This document shows positions 21,905-33,809 of a stretch of DNA of 64,000 bases, piece after piece. The DNA is from Zasmidium citrigriseum. Its lineage: Eukaryota > Ascomycota > Dothideomycetes > Mycosphaerellales > Mycosphaerellaceae. Each line of letters opens with the position of its first letter. Position 1 is the first letter of the stretch. The notes beneath the pieces were generated by a model. That model saw only the letters and a list, made by a program, of their open reading frames with translations. It did no database searches and was not told the origin of the DNA. Position numbers and translations under genes: made by a program. Location: positions 1 to 64,000 of the forward strand of contig NHNW01000038.1 of the NCBI GenBank assembly GCA_002786025.1, given 5' to 3'.

Positions 21905-23188
21905 TCATGCCGCGCGCTCGGCTCCGTCCTTCTTTGGATCCAGGCAATGGATTTCGAGCGCAATGAGGATGCCGTTCTTATCTGCGTATGGAGTTCGGGC
22001 GACGTTGGCAGAGCCTAGATCTGGATCGTACAGTCGCTTGATGCCGTTTTGCAGGTCCAGAGCGGTGAATCCACGAAAAGCTTCGCCATCACGAACCGGC
22101 ACCGCTGGTTCTACACGCTGTGAGTCCGCATTACCATTCATCGAAGACCGGAGATCCTCTGACGTAGGCGTTGTGAGTGCTGAAAAGTGAGTGGCGTGTA
22201 CTCGACACGCACAGCAAACTCGAATAATTGGCGCTTCCTGTCGAGGAGCTTTGTAGTTGGTGCGTGCCTTGTGCAATTCCATAAGACGTTTCCTGAACTG
22301 CGTATTGACTTCGACATCGTCAAAAGCGGTCGGGTTTCGGGCCATATACTGCTGAAATTCCCGATCGCTGATCTGGCCTCGCTCAGGAGGTGTGCCTGGT
22401 AAAAAGACATGTCGAAGGCCATCGATCACCTCATCCAGTCGGCTGTCATCACACCAGTTCTTCAGATTGATCTCAGGCGGATGCTGATGCTGCCACTTAT
22501 TGCTCCTGAATCGTACCCCTAGCTCCTTCAGATTTGGGAAATCCGCCTTTAAGCTCCTTGCTTCATCGGTAGACGTCAGGTATGGCATCCATAACCGCAT
22601 GTCCTGTGCTTTGATATGAAGGCTGAGATTTGAGACTTGTCGCCCGTACAGCGGCGAAGAGGCGAATGCATGAACAAACATGTTTGCGTCCGAAGGATGG
22701 TGGAACGTCAAGTTATTGATCGTATAGAGCAAGGGCGCCGCCTCGTCGTGAACGATCTTGCACGTCCGTAAAAGCTGCGGTTGCAAGTCATATGAGCCAG
22801 GTGCCTCTCGCGGTCGCGGCCATTCCACCGGCATGCCGTCCTTCGCAGTCAAGCACATGGCGTATATCCTATCCCTGATCTCCCTGGGCAGTTCAAACAG
22901 CAGCGAGCTGGCCACGCTCTCAGGCAACTCGGGTATATTGCTCAAGGCTGGTGTCTCTTTTTCTTCCTTCTTCACGCCCGCCATTTCCAGGTCCTCGTCT
23001 TCTTCAGAATACTCGCTCGTGCTGTTCAGGGTGCTTCTCCGACTCGGCTCGCGGAAGTAGGACATGCTCGCTTGTCTGCCTCCTGGCCCGTGGACGCCGG
23101 GAGTCTGCGCTGCGATACTGCCTGCCTGGCTGACGTAGGATAGAGAGCGTGTAGACATGACGCTCTCACGCCATTGAGCGGGATCCAT
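21905..23188 (-). CDS. F-box-like fungal protein, unknown
   Basis: Single-exon 427-residue protein. After a disordered, Ser-rich and acidic N-terminus (1-90), residues about 95-112 read L-F-E-L-P-R-E-I-R-D-R-I-Y, the F-box-like opening of a very large fungal family (2EXR/DUF7730-type). L-L-R-T-C-K-I-V-H-D-E-A follows, as in those families. Some members may be substrate adaptors for ubiquitin ligases, but most are uncharacterised. A C-C-A-C-x-V-H cluster near residue 325 may bind metal. A second protein with the same opening lies at 30831. Confidence 0.72.
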   Translation of the reverse strand: MDPAQWRESVMSTRSLSYVSQAGSIAAQTPGVHGPGGRQASMSYFREPSRRSTLNSTSEYSEEDEDLEMAGVKKEEKETPALSNIPELPESVASSLLFELPREIRDRIYAMCLTAKDGMPVEWPRPREAPGSYDLQPQLLRTCKIVHDEAAPLLYTINNLTFHHPSDANMFVHAFASSPLYGRQVSNLSLHIKAQDMRLWMPYLTSTDEARSLKADFPNLKELGVRFRSNKWQHQHPPEINLKNWCDDSRLDEVIDGLRHVFLPGTPPERGQISDREFQQYMARNPTAFDDVEVNTQFRKRLMELHKARTNYKAPRQEAPIIRVCCACRVHATHFSALTTPTSEDLRSSMNGNADSQRVEPAVPVRDGEAFRGFTALDLQNGIKRLYDPDLGSANVARTPYADKNGILIALEIHCLDPKKDGAERAA

Positions 23189-23810
23189 GGCAGAGGTAAG
23201 GGGATATGTTGGGATTTCGATCTGCGGCGGCTCGAGCGGTCGGATTCTTCGCTATACGCGCAGGGCGATCTTGGGTAATGTTGCGCTCATACGAATTGGA
23301 GGACGAGTTTCTGGATCGCGGCGAACATGTAGAACTTCGATCGCCGAGTTTGTGCTGCTGGCCGGAGTAAAGTGAGGTCAGATGCCTCAACGCTTGGCAA
23401 CGGCGCGGAGAGGCTGAGGAGTCGATGCCATGGGTCCCAAGGAAACATGACCCAAGCCAATCTTGAGAGACTTGGAGTGTTTGGTAGTTGTAAGATTGAT
23501 TACATACACGACGTTACTGATTCGACCGCGCAATTTCTCCACGACAAACTATCCACAACATCAAGCGCCGCCAAATGCAAACTCATTACTTCGGGGACGT
23601 ACACGGCGTCGCTGGATACGACGGCGGCATGAGCGACTGAAATCCCTGGTCAAGACCTGGGACATAACAGACTGAATTCACCAGCAGCCTGACGTGCGTG
23701 CAACGCAGAGCACGCGTTCGAGCCTCCAACTCCGCTTCCTGCTCAATCTCATCGCCTATCGGGAACTGTATCGGCCATTCCTCCTCACTCTCGCTTTCAG
23801 ACGAAGCATC
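23189..23810. other. Intergenic, 620 bp, nothing recognised
   Basis: Upstream of the F-box-like gene and downstream of the PEX11-family gene. Confidence 0.6.
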
Positions 23811-24798
23811 CTATGCACTCGCCGTAGCATCCCACAGCGCCTTCGTGTTGCGTGCGCCCGCGATCATACCACAGAGACCCATCAGACCAGGGCTAAAACC
23901 CGGGAAGCCGCCCTCGTTCAAAGCCGAGAAGTGCAAGCCAACCGGAAACCACGCGAATGGCACAAGCAGGTCCGAGTACCACTTGGCATCAATCTTCGAA
24001 TCCTGATCGCGGAGCGAAAGGTCGTTCTTCTCGGTCGAGGAGCGCTGGCTGCGCTTGTTTCTCTCAAGCTGAGCCTCGCGCAGCAGCCTCACAAAGTCGC
24101 AAGAGAAGCCGAACAACCATGCACGGTAGGCGGTCAAGTAGATCGACGTGGCCTTCCCGCCATACTTCTGCGTCCAGCGCTGAGTAAGACCAGCTGGGAG
24201 GATCTTGGCCTCAGTCAGGAGAGCGACGTTCTCGCAGAACTGAAAGACAATATATAAAGCGCACTGCGCTACTGATGTCGCATATAGGACCTGATCTTGT
24301 CCGGGCTTCGGGCCCTGCATCAACTGGCGCGCCCATGCGTACATTGGGAAGAGACCGAACAATCGAAGAGTAGTACGGCAAGTTGCGAGCATAGCACCGA
24401 GGTTCTGAATGGCAGTCGGCTCGGCGGGCACAGCTGGTGTGACTTTCGGGATGGTCGCATTTCGGTTGAGGAAGAGGTTGATTCGGGCCTTGAGAGGTGC
24501 TGCTTTCGCGTCGAGATGGGCGAGGAGGTAGAGGGTGTAGTTGAAGGTGGACAAGAATGCGGACAATCCTCCCGGAGCAGCAAGAAGTCTAGTCTGGTCA
24601 ATCCAGGTCTTTGAATGACTTCAGTGAGACATACTTGTTCAGTCGCAAGATGATGCGGTCTGGTATCGCAAACGCGCTCTTGACCTGCGGTGGCATCTTC
24701 TTCTCGACCTCCTTCGCAACCGACTTCTCGGATGCTTGCTTCGGTACGTTCTGAGCACCGTCGGTTGGTGCGCCGGGTTGGCTGGCAGGTTCAGACAT
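23811..24798 (-). CDS. PEX11: PEX11-family peroxisome division protein
   Basis: Exon 1 is 24635-24798 and exon 2 is 23811-24588, with a 46-nt GTATGT..CTAG intron; 313 residues. Splicing restores R-L-N-K-L-L-A-A-P-G-G-L-S-A, the opening of the PEX11 domain, followed by L-S-T-F-N-Y-T-L-Y-L-L-A. The rest has amphipathic helices, and hydrophobic stretches near 205-225 and the C-terminus. PEX11 proteins insert in the peroxisomal membrane, remodel it and drive proliferation. The shape resembles the fungal PEX11C branch. The N-terminal 45 residues are polar and disordered. Confidence 0.88.
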
Positions 24799-25236
24799 TG
24801 CGCCGGGACGATTCTGGGGCTTTGGAGTAAGTTCAATGTTATAAAGCAAGCGCTACCAGCCACAGCTCCTTTGCAACAGCCCTGAGTTTGGTGAAGAGGT
24901 CCACTCTCACGGCAGCAGCACCTCGCTCCATCATATCATCAACCTCGGCCGTTCACCCGGCTAGCAGAGCAAGCGGGCCGCCTGCTGATTCGCTTACACA
25001 AGTGTGGAGAAACACGTGCGCTCCTTGCCGATGCCACAATCCTGCGGAAACATCTCCCGATATTCTCCAGATCGTCTCGTCTTCCAACTTCTCTCCTATA
25101 TCGAGACAGAAACGGTCGATATCGTCCTCCATCGCCATCGCCATAGCCTCAACACTTCTCTCGCACTCTCTACCAAAGCTCCACTTCCGAATCCAGATCA
25201 GGTCAATAGCCGACCCGATCGGCTCCGGAGTGCTTC
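24799..25236. other. Intergenic, 438 bp
   Basis: Upstream of PEX11 and downstream of the Zn2Cys6 gene; nothing recognised. Confidence 0.6.
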
Positions 25237-27015
25237 TCAGGGGTCCGTCAAAGTCGAGATTTGGGCAAGACGGTCGGAGATGCCATCAGACGACTGCTTC
25301 GTGTGGAGGTCCATAACGTTGTTCAGAAGCATATCATCAAAGGCCATTCCCCACTTCCTTAAAGCCTTAGCGCAGCCTTGGTAACACAATTCCTTCAATC
25401 GTGCCGCTTCATCGGATGCCTGTACGAGCCCTTCGGCCTTCTTCCTTGCCTGGATGCACCGGAGAGAGGCGTGCGCATTCCTGAGGACCGTGACGAATCT
25501 CAAAGGGACGAATAGAGCGCCTGTGCATTTATGTGAATACTCGATGCACATGGCGATCTTTCTGCACAAGCTTTCCTCTTCTTGCTGTACTGCGGCTAAG
25601 GTCACCCGTGAAAGTTCGTATGCTGGCTCGCTCGAACGCAGACTTTCGAAGAACGACTGTATCATACCACAGAGCTCGATCCGGTAGGTGAAGTAGTGGA
25701 TGGCGAGGTCAAACTCATAGGCAGATGGGAAGGAGTACGACAGCGTAAGGACACTTGCGACGACGGGGCACTTTGAGGGTACAATTGCAGCGGACCCTGC
25801 CACATGAGCTTCGACCTCGTCGCCGGCCTCGTAGAGGGATTGCATGATGGTGACGATCTTCATTATCGTCAAGTGGTCTTCGCAAGGCTTTTCGAAGCCG
25901 TGCAGAAGCACTCCAAGCTCCGAAAGACCTGTCAAAAGCTTCATTGTCGTAGAGAGTGCATCCGAAAAGCCACTGTCCACTTCATCTTTCGCTAGGCTCC
26001 GCATGGAAGGGATCATTCGGACCGTGAAGACAGAGCGGCGACCACGCAATATAGAGTAGGCGACCTGACCCCGTCAGCATTGAGATAACGGTGGACTTTG
26101 ATAGTCATACCTCCTCGAGGAACACCATGTAAAGCAATGTCTCTTCGAGCTCAGTGCAGGTGTCGCCTTCTCTCTGCGAAGCCAACAGCGTGGCACAAGC
26201 CTGCATGTGAACCACGTAATTCTTGACGCCCGCCATTGCTCTGAAGAACTGCAGATCGTTAGCGACGACCAAGACATAATCAGGCATTGACTACCTCCGC
26301 AACACATAGCAAGCCAATTGTCGTCACTATTGTGCTGTTCTCCAGCGTAGGTGCCGCTTCCAGGACCCGTCGAAGTGCCGCCATTGCTTCTACGCCAGTC
26401 TCCAGGGCACTTCTATCCAATATCGGGTTCCATTTGTGCCTAATTGCGGCATGGCTTTCCATGGTGAAGTCGATCGCGCGGTCGATCACGGAATCTGATC
26501 CAATGAGTGTTGTGGCCGAGCACATGAATCTATCGAACCATGACCAGCCGTTCGGATTCACGGTGACGATCGCTATCCACCTGGCCACTCGTCTGCTTTC
26601 ATCGCTAGATAGAAGTCGTGCTGTTCTGGCGAGATCTTGACGCTGTTCTTCCGAAATGAACTTTTGCAATATGCCATGTAGAGATCGTGTGGAGTAGGCA
26701 AGCGACCGGGGTACGTTACCGTCCGGATGAGAGAGGCCTATGTGGTGTCGTCAGTGGGTAAGACCTCGCACTCTGCTGCAGATCCACGACTGACTAAAGC
26801 AGGACGACCCCTTCTCTGGATCGCAGGACTCTTCGAAGAAGGATGCTGCTTCGTAAGTGCAGGATCTTCCTTTCTTGGAACATGCTCCACATGGCCGTCC
26901 CTGGTCACACTGTAGTGCAGTCGCATCAGGACATGTTGATCTCAAAGTTGTCAATGTATTTAGTTACCTTGACCTTCCGGAGCCGGCATGTATCGCACTT
27001 TCCTCGCTTCGTCAT
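25237..27015 (-). CDS. Zn(II)2Cys6 transcription factor
   Basis: Five exons, 26968-27015, 26795-26909, 26295-26737, 26111-26248 and 25237-26064, join to 523 residues. The zinc cluster is C7-x2-C10-x6-C17-x5-C23-x2-C26-x6-C33, the canonical spacing. The first intron falls between Lys16 and Cys17, a common place in this class. The long helical region behind it fits a fungal-specific transcription factor domain, possibly of the DUF3468 type. Splice choices were fixed by phase; intron 2 (26738-26794) uses GTCAGT with a CTGAC branch. The regulated genes are unknown. Confidence 0.85.
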
Positions 27016-27803
27016 TTTCAGCTGGACCTTGCTCCACGTCGATATGGGTCGCTCCCAGTGGTGACGCAGCCAGTCTTATGATATCACTGACCTCGCACTA
27101 TTCTGTGCCCATGAATGTGGTTCACAAGATACCGGTGAGGCCATTCATTTCGAAATTCCAGGCCATTCCGCGGACTAGCTTCGGGTATGGGTGTCCACGT
27201 CGACAAGATGCAGGTGCGATTCCGATTCCGAGCTGAAGGCATGGAGGTCGGTGCTGCCAGCGTGTGCCGGCTATTCGAAGCTGAAAGGACTCATATCGAG
27301 ATTGTCGTTCGATTGGATCGTTGAACAACCGATGGCTTGGCTGCATCGAGCTGATACGAGAAGAGGCAGGAGACCTGTCGTTGGAAAAGACGCAAGACTA
27401 GCGCGAAACTCTCAGAGATTTCAGCCCTACAAGTCGTCCTTCCTTCTTGCCTTCTTTCAGCTCGAAGCAGCTAGGTATCTTCCACAAAGGCGTCTTGAGT
27501 CGATCTGGCTCATATTGAGCAGTCTTTCGCATTCCCATGCCCTTGACTGGGGTCGTCCACAAGGCTAGTGGATGCCTCCAAAGGTATGTAGGCTAACGAG
27601 ACTTGACTTTGATGTATTCTTGGTTCCTAGCTCACGAGCTGCCAACTCCGATGCGAACGCGAGCTCCGAAGTTCGTTTATCCTGGGATCAACGAACCTCA
27701 ATATGCCAGAAATGCGGTGTGCAGCTCCTCGGAGCTGAACGAATATGCCAAAGCCTCCGAGGACCTCCACGACAGGAGTCCAGATCGTGAGGAGAACGAA
27801 GAC
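27016..27803. other. Intergenic, about 790 bp
   Basis: Upstream of the Zn2Cys6 gene and downstream of the small unknown gene. Plus-strand frames (27191-27568) show no domain. No gene supported. Confidence 0.5.
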
Positions 27804-28382
27804 TCACGCACCCGCTCCACCAAGCTCAGCAATCGCACCAACCGCTTCAAAGGCCGCAGAAGCACCTCCTTCCGACCTCTGTTCCAATCCCCATAGCCCC
27901 ATCGCCGACAAGACGACCTCATCGATGGCCGGCTCCATCAGCCCAACAGGCTCCACGACCAGAATGTCCCCAGTCAATCTTGCAATCGTGCATCTCCCAT
28001 CATTCAGGATATAGCCTGGCTTCTCGAATTTCCACGTCCACTTGACTCCAGAAAAATTGATGGGCCGGAACTTCAACTTGTGCTTCGAGACTCCGTCTGC
28101 ATCTCTCAGTCTTGTCTCTGCTCCATTCAGGGTGAGAGTAATGCTGCCGGTCATGGAATGGAAACGCACAGTGCCTGCGATTTGGCCGGTCGGGAAGCGG
28201 GTGAACGTCAGAAGTGATTTGGAAGACATGGATCCCGGAGCGGAAGAGATGTCGACGGAGAAGACGGGCGCGTTCGTGTGTAGATTCCAGATCGACTCCT
28301 TCGACAGTCTGAGATGCGGGACAGGAGGTGCAGTCTGAAGTGTGGGTGGCATCTGATTATGAGTGTTCAGATAGCTCCACAT
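27804..28382 (-). CDS. Hypothetical 192-aa protein
   Basis: A single open frame begins M-W-S-Y-L-N-T-H with a second Met at residue 11. The content is rich in alternating hydrophobic and polar residues, with K-W-T-W-K-F-E near 125 and a closing D-E-V-V-L-S-A-M-G-L-W-G-L-E. This pattern suggests a beta-barrel fold such as the tubby-like C-terminal domain, but similarity is weak and the family is not assigned. No signal peptide or membrane segment. An extra 5' exon is possible. Confidence 0.6.
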   Translation of the reverse strand: MWSYLNTHNQMPPTLQTAPPVPHLRLSKESIWNLHTNAPVFSVDISSAPGSMSSKSLLTFTRFPTGQIAGTVRFHSMTGSITLTLNGAETRLRDADGVSKHKLKFRPINFSGVKWTWKFEKPGYILNDGRCTIARLTGDILVVEPVGLMEPAIDEVVLSAMGLWGLEQRSEGGASAAFEAVGAIAELGGAGA

Positions 28383-29023
28383 GATACCTGTGCCTGTTGT
28401 TGTCGAATAGACTTATGGTCATGAAGGTTGCGAGATGGCGGATAGAGCATTTGAAGTACGCTCTGAGAAGTCGGTTACAATGTGGCCAAGCAAAGCTTTT
28501 CAAGACCTTGGTCAGCCATCTTTGCTCATCGTTGCCACGAGCACTTCTGCAAAGGGGTCTTTTCATGTTCGCCCGTCTTACTCTTCCGCCATAGGCCTAT
28601 TCGCCCGGAAATTGTAGGTCGTTGCTTTTGTGGCCAATTCCTTCGTAGCTTAGCGAACTACTCTGCGCATCCTGAGCTTTTTATTACCAGATTCGGTAAT
28701 ATGCGAGCCTCGACTACTGTGAATACCATCTTGGTCGACATTCCCTTCTTGACTTCGAGAGGACGGCGGTGACAAAGCGGCAAATAACGCTCCTTCGCCT
28801 GTTCATTCATGTCTTATTCGTGGATATTGCTAACGATCTCGAGGCTCATCCGGCGCAAGCTGAGGGAAGATCGAACGAAAAGGGACGTTGCAGATGCTCC
28901 ATTTGAGTGGCCATCCTTTCCGTGGGAATTAAGCAGTGAACGCTGAGGCAGTCTGGGCATCTCAAGACGTATAAGTACTGATATGGTCAGGTCAGTCGTG
29001 GATCCAGAAAGCTCCCACCCAAG
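28383..29023. other. Divergent intergenic region, 640 bp
   Basis: Upstream of both the small unknown gene and the secreted peptidase gene. It contains the TATA element at 28970. Confidence 0.5.
28970..28975 (+). promoter_or_regulatory. TATA-like box of the peptidase gene
   Basis: TATAAG lies about 50 bp upstream of the ATG at 29024. Confidence 0.4.
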
Positions 29024-30682
29024 ATGATACTCAATACGATCCTTGGCCTTGCTCTTCTCGCAGCATGTGACGCTGCCGTTCTACTTCCTTACAACGAAAC
29101 TCCCCTCGAATGGCTGGAGTGCCCGACCTTCCTCAAACCGAATGCGTCATCGCCTTTGACATGCGGCTACCTGGATGTGCCCCTCGATTGGGACAATCCA
29201 CATCGCCCTGAGCCAGTCAGGATAGGATTCGTGAAGATTCCGGCCAGAGATCCAAAGGTGAGAGAACAGCGGTCGGCGTCTAGAACAGATGTCAGGACCC
29301 AAGTTAACAATGACCAGAACCGCATAGGCAACCTCTTCTACAACCCCGGAGGACCTGGTGATCAAGCGAGCATGACCCTGAACCAAACGCTTGCGAAGGG
29401 CTCGTTCCATCCAGAGATCTTGGACAAGTTCGATATTATCGGGATCGACCTTCGGGGCAGCGGGCTGAGCGAGCCGATCGAGTGCAATAGGACACTCTAC
29501 AACGAACGAGTGCCACTGTATGTCACAGATGAGGAGTCTTATCAGGCCCTTGTGAATCGCAATCGAGCAATCCGAGAAAGCTGCCTCGAGATGACCGGGC
29601 GACCCTTGATTGACTATATGGACACGATCAGCGTTGTCAGAGACTTCGAGGCCGTCCGTCAGGCTCTAGGCGGAGAGAAGATCACGTTCGTTGGTAGGTG
29701 GATTACATGGGATCCAGAGAGGGGAGGCAGGAGCTGACCAATGTGACCAGAGCAGTCGTACGGAACGCAGCTGGGGAGCCAGTATGCCGAGTTGTTCCCT
29801 GGCGTCTTTCGAGCAATACTTCTCGACGGGATCAGCTCCATTTCTCCATCTTTGACATCGTTGTTTGTCATGGGTGCCTCTGCCAGCTACGCCGTGCTGG
29901 AGAAGTTTTTCGCCTTGTGTGGGCAGCAGAATCAAACGATCTGTCCACTTGCCCACCAGAACCAGACAGTCAAAGCCATTTGGCTGGACCTGATGGATCG
30001 AGCGGAAGAAAGTCCAATTCCAGCGCCTGCGTGCTCCAGGCCGGATGTCGAATGCACGTACAACAACGTGACTGCAACCCAGATCAAGCAGACTGTTTTG
30101 CATTCCTTGTATGCGCCATATCCGAGCAACGCAGTCAGCATCGCATACGCATTGTACAACGCGTCCGCCCTGAACGACGCCTCGTACTTTGCTGGACCTC
30201 TGATCGCTGAGGAGACAACACGATACGAAGCCTCCTACGACTTTGCGAACATAGCCTTCAGTTGCCAAGACGATGCTCATGCCTCCTCTCCGAACGACAT
30301 GAAGTGGAAAGAGCAGATTGCATCGACTCAGACACCGCTCATGAAGGGCTACGCAGTGTACCACGGCGCATTCGTTCGCAGCTGTATCGGATGGCCTGAA
30401 CCCAAGCGGAATCCTCCTCATAGAATCAGAATACCGGATTCTGATGAGCTCCCTCCGATCCTGCTGGTGACGAACCTGTATGATCCTGCCACACCAAATC
30501 CGATGGCCATGAATCTTCTCTATGAGATCGGAGAACATCGGGCCAGGCTTTTGACTCGCAACGCTTTGGGCCATACTGTCTGGTTTAGGGAAGATGCGTA
30601 CGAAGGCCCGACCGTTGAAGCCATGAACAGGTATCTTCTCAACCTCGAACTTCCGGAGCAGGGGGCGGTGTACCAGAATTGA
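29024..30682 (+). CDS. Secreted alpha/beta hydrolase, TAP-type peptidase
   Basis: Exons 29024-29693 and 29751-30682 join to 533 residues. Residues 1-18 are a signal peptide. N-P-G-G-P-G near 108-112 is the oxyanion-hole motif. The nucleophile lies in E-Q-S-Y-G (Ser226) right after the splice junction. D-P-A-T-P (Asp about 468) and G-H-T-V (His about 498) complete the triad, in a TAP-like C-terminal domain. Relatives are proline-type or tripeptidyl aminopeptidases. Many N-x-S/T sites fit secretion. The first Gly of the usual G-x-S-x-G is Glu in this model; see findings. Confidence 0.85.
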
Positions 30683-30830
30683 CTGGAAATGGTGTTGCTC
30701 TCAAATCCTGGAGAGAGGTACCAATCTTTCAATCGCCCTCAGTGCTGCCTCGATGCAAGTTCTCAAGACTCAGCTTCAGTGAAAACTCGCAGGCACCGAT
30801 TCAAACATCATACTGAACTTGATGTGTGCT

Positions 30831-32050
30831 TTATTCAAGTCTTCTCCGCCTCGGCGTTCTGAACAACGCCTGTTCTGGCGCCGTGCTCTCTTTCGATTCG
30901 CGATCTCTTTCAGCCAATCGTTTCTTTGACGCCCGTGCTTTTTTCCTCTCTGCTTTTACCTTTTTAGCGGCAGCCCTCCGCCCGCTGTCCTCCTTCAACA
31001 GCGTCTCAATCTCGTCTACCACACGTCTGATCTTATGGCACTTTTCGCCGCACTGCTGCGGGCTTGTGCCATCGCCCTCATCATCTTCAGGATCTGGGAA
31101 TCTTCTATATTGAACGTAGACGCGGGCCGTTGCGAGACCTAGCAACATGAAGTGCTCGATCCCATTATCCCGAAACCCGTGTGGATGTTCCAAAGCAGCC
31201 TCGAACGACACGAGGTTTGCCAGGGACATGACAGTACTCGGTCGAATGCTCTGCACGCTAATATCGTAGCCACGAAGCCAATTGCCCGCCTGAACGTTTT
31301 TGATTGCTTCTCTCTGCGGAGCCAGCAACGTCCCGGAGATGAAAAGGTCCAGAACATAGCCAGAGGTAAAAGCGAACGTATTGGATCCGTATGGCATCAG
31401 CGCTGCCTCCTTATGGATCTGACGACACACGCTTAACAAACTGAGATCGAGTCTCGAGTGCTGGTGACTTTTCTGCAGTTGTCTGCATCTTTCCAAATAT
31501 TCCAGGGGATCTTCTATCCGAAACTCGCCGTCGCCGTCATCAGTCCATTCGGCCCTTTCAAGCAGTCTGATGATCTTGTGACAGGGCTTGTGCCTCTTGT
31601 CGTATTCTTCAATCTTTGGCCAAGAACAGCCGTTCTCGACGCTGCAACTCTTCGAGCGTGCATATACATCCTGTTCAGACTCATTCGCTTGGCATATAGC
31701 GTGCGAAAGCTTCGCGTTGCCATTCCAAGAGCCTGGTTTGCGGCGATACAGGACGGAAACGTCGAGCTGGCCTTGCGCATACTCCGGACATTCATAATAG
31801 TCGACGTGAATTGTCTTGTTCGCCAGTACCTCCTCATAGATTCTATTCCTGAGTTCCGCTGGAATGCGCAAAAATGGGGCGTCAACGAGATTCCTTTCGT
31901 AGCTGTTTTGATGTGAGCGAAACGCGCGTGCTCAAGAGACGCGTGAGAAGGCTGCACCCACATAGCTCGACATTGCGGCGGGCATTTCCGCGTGTTGGTC
32001 AATGTCGACGCCTTCCTGGCCTTTTTACCTGGCCGGTGAGAGGATTTCAT
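30831..32050 (-). CDS. F-box-like fungal protein, second copy type
   Basis: The main exon, 30831-31930, encodes F-L-R-I-P-A-E-L-R-N-R-I-Y-E-E-V-L, the same F-box-like opening as the protein at 21905. L-S-V-C-R-Q-I-H-K-E-A-A-L follows, then a basic coiled C-terminus (K/R/E-rich, last 65 residues). No in-frame ATG precedes the domain. A small first exon at 32029-32050 (M-K-S-S-H-R-P) with a 98-nt GTAAAA..TTGAG intron restores a start in phase, giving 373 residues. That exon is a proposal. Function unknown. Confidence 0.62.
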
Positions 32051-32213
32051 TGTTCGTAACGAATTGCTATGTCTTCGACCTGAAGAATAAGGATGAACTT
32101 CAACGCGTGAAGTGAGTTCGTCGTTTGTGCCTCAGGCACTAAACTTTTGCCCCGCCAACCGAAGTATTTATTTGTTGACTTCACCTTTCAACTCAACACC
32201 TCGATCAACCAAA

Positions 32214-33809
32214 ATGACGACCAACGCCACGGCCTCGCCTCATGGCGACTACATCGCGTACATGAAAGGTGGCTACGTCCTGAGACAAAGCATCCGACAT
32301 CGAGAGCCAACAACCCAGAGCGCCTGCAAACTGCCGCCAGACGCGAGAGTCTCGTCATTGAAATGGTCCGCTGACGGCAGCCAAATCCTCATCCATCATG
32401 ATCGAGGCCTCCAAGTAGTGGACAGCAAGCGCCGAAGCAGCAGAGTGTTTCTTAAGAACGGCACTGGCGGGCTCGGACGGATCGCGACGGCGGACTTCAT
32501 CGGAAATGAGCACTTGCTCGTCATCTGGGAGTTTGGGAAGGCGAAGTTGTGGCATATGAATAGTGGCAAGGCGGTGGATCTACCGGATGTCAAGACGACT
32601 TGCGATGGACAGACGTGGCAGATTCGACCTGGGAACAGGACTCCGCCTCTTTTTGCTGTGCTGTCCAGGATCGGCGCGGAGGACCACCTGAGTCTGCATT
32701 TCCCGTCTTTGACGAGGCAGCCATCTCAACCGTGCAAATTGCCTACCGCGGATGCGCAGAGTCTTTCTTGGTCTCCCGATGGACGGTGGCTTGCGGTGCT
32801 CGATGTGCCCACAGCGAGCCCGAGTCTGCACATCTACACTCCAGACGGTCACCTATTCCGTTCTTACCCAAGCTCGAAGGAGATCGAGCCTGGCCTCGGT
32901 GTCAAGAGCATCGCATGGTCGCTGGACGGTCGGATCCTGGCTCTAGCGAAACACGATGGAGTCGTAGAGCTTCTCAACACAAGAACATTCACGCCTCTTG
33001 CAATGATAGAACATAGCACGACTATCCATCAGCATGACGTGCCCAAAGAAGAGCAAGCACCCGTCTGGCAAGAGCTTGTATCAGCTTCGAATAAGAGATC
33101 GTACTCTCTACAAGCCCAACCCGTCTCGCCCCCTCTGTCGAAAGCAAAAGCCGGCTCAGAACCAAAGGACCTCGGAGTAGCAGAAATCTGCTTCAGCAGC
33201 GACGGCAGCTACCTCGCAACCCGCGACTGTCGCATGCTCAACACCGTCTGGATCTGGAACATGGCCACACTCGGAGCACACGCCGTCCTGATTCAGCACA
33301 GCAACGTTCGTCGAGTGAAATGGCATCCGACACGACCCGAGATGCTCATGATAGATTGCGGCGAAGGCTTTGCACATATCTGGAATGTCGCTTCATCAGA
33401 GCCTCCAAACGCGCTTCTCACTGGTGCTATACCCAAGGCGAGGTTGACATGGATCGAGACTCCCGTGGAGGCGAACCCAATCATCATGGTAACAGAAGCT
33501 TCACAATTTCGTCTGCTGTACCCGGAAGGCCAAGACGAGCTCATGGACGAACCGCCTCGACCTGTCAGCGCGGATGAGAGCGAGATGTTTGACGAGGGAG
33601 GCAGCGAGGATTCTTTGTTTCAAGTACTGTCGGGACGGAAGCCTCTGCCTCCAAAGACTCAGCCATCTTACACGGAGATGGTGGACCTGGATATGGAAGC
33701 CGAAGACACGCTGGAAGGTGGTCTGGATGATACTTTCAGGGACAAGAAGGCAGCCGTGCAGAAGGCGCAGATGGAGATTGATCCTCTGGATGATAGTGAG
33801 ATTTTCTAG
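32214..33809 (+). CDS. wdr8: WD-repeat protein, WRAP73/Wdr8 family
   Basis: Single-exon 531-residue protein starting at ATG 32214, the first in-frame ATG. It opens with S-P-H-G-D-Y-I-A-Y and contains repeated WD-like blocks (L-K-W-S-A-D-G, L-S-W-S-P-D-G-R-W-L-A, I-A-W-S-L-D-G, V-W-I-W-N-M). The fold should be two beta-propellers, as in WRAP73. In fission yeast and Aspergillus, Wdr8 works with Msd1/SSX2IP and a kinesin-14 at the spindle pole body to anchor microtubules. The C-terminal 100 residues are acidic and disordered. Confidence 0.78.
   Translation: MTTNATASPHGDYIAYMKGGYVLRQSIRHREPTTQSACKLPPDARVSSLKWSADGSQILIHHDRGLQVVDSKRRSSRVFLKNGTGGLGRIATADFIGNEHLLVIWEFGKAKLWHMNSGKAVDLPDVKTTCDGQTWQIRPGNRTPPLFAVLSRIGAEDHLSLHFPSLTRQPSQPCKLPTADAQSLSWSPDGRWLAVLDVPTASPSLHIYTPDGHLFRSYPSSKEIEPGLGVKSIAWSLDGRILALAKHDGVVELLNTRTFTPLAMIEHSTTIHQHDVPKEEQAPVWQELVSASNKRSYSLQAQPVSPPLSKAKAGSEPKDLGVAEICFSSDGSYLATRDCRMLNTVWIWNMATLGAHAVLIQHSNVRRVKWHPTRPEMLMIDCGEGFAHIWNVASSEPPNALLTGAIPKARLTWIETPVEANPIIMVTEASQFRLLYPEGQDELMDEPPRPVSADESEMFDEGGSEDSLFQVLSGRKPLPPKTQPSYTEMVDLDMEAEDTLEGGLDDTFRDKKAAVQKAQMEIDPLDDSEIF

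Noticed and set aside
11952..30682. Secondary-metabolite cluster (monooxygenase, NmrA-like reductase, Zn2Cys6 factor, hydrolase)
   Set aside because: No polyketide, peptide or terpene synthase is present, and RPS5, PEX11 and other housekeeping genes are interleaved.
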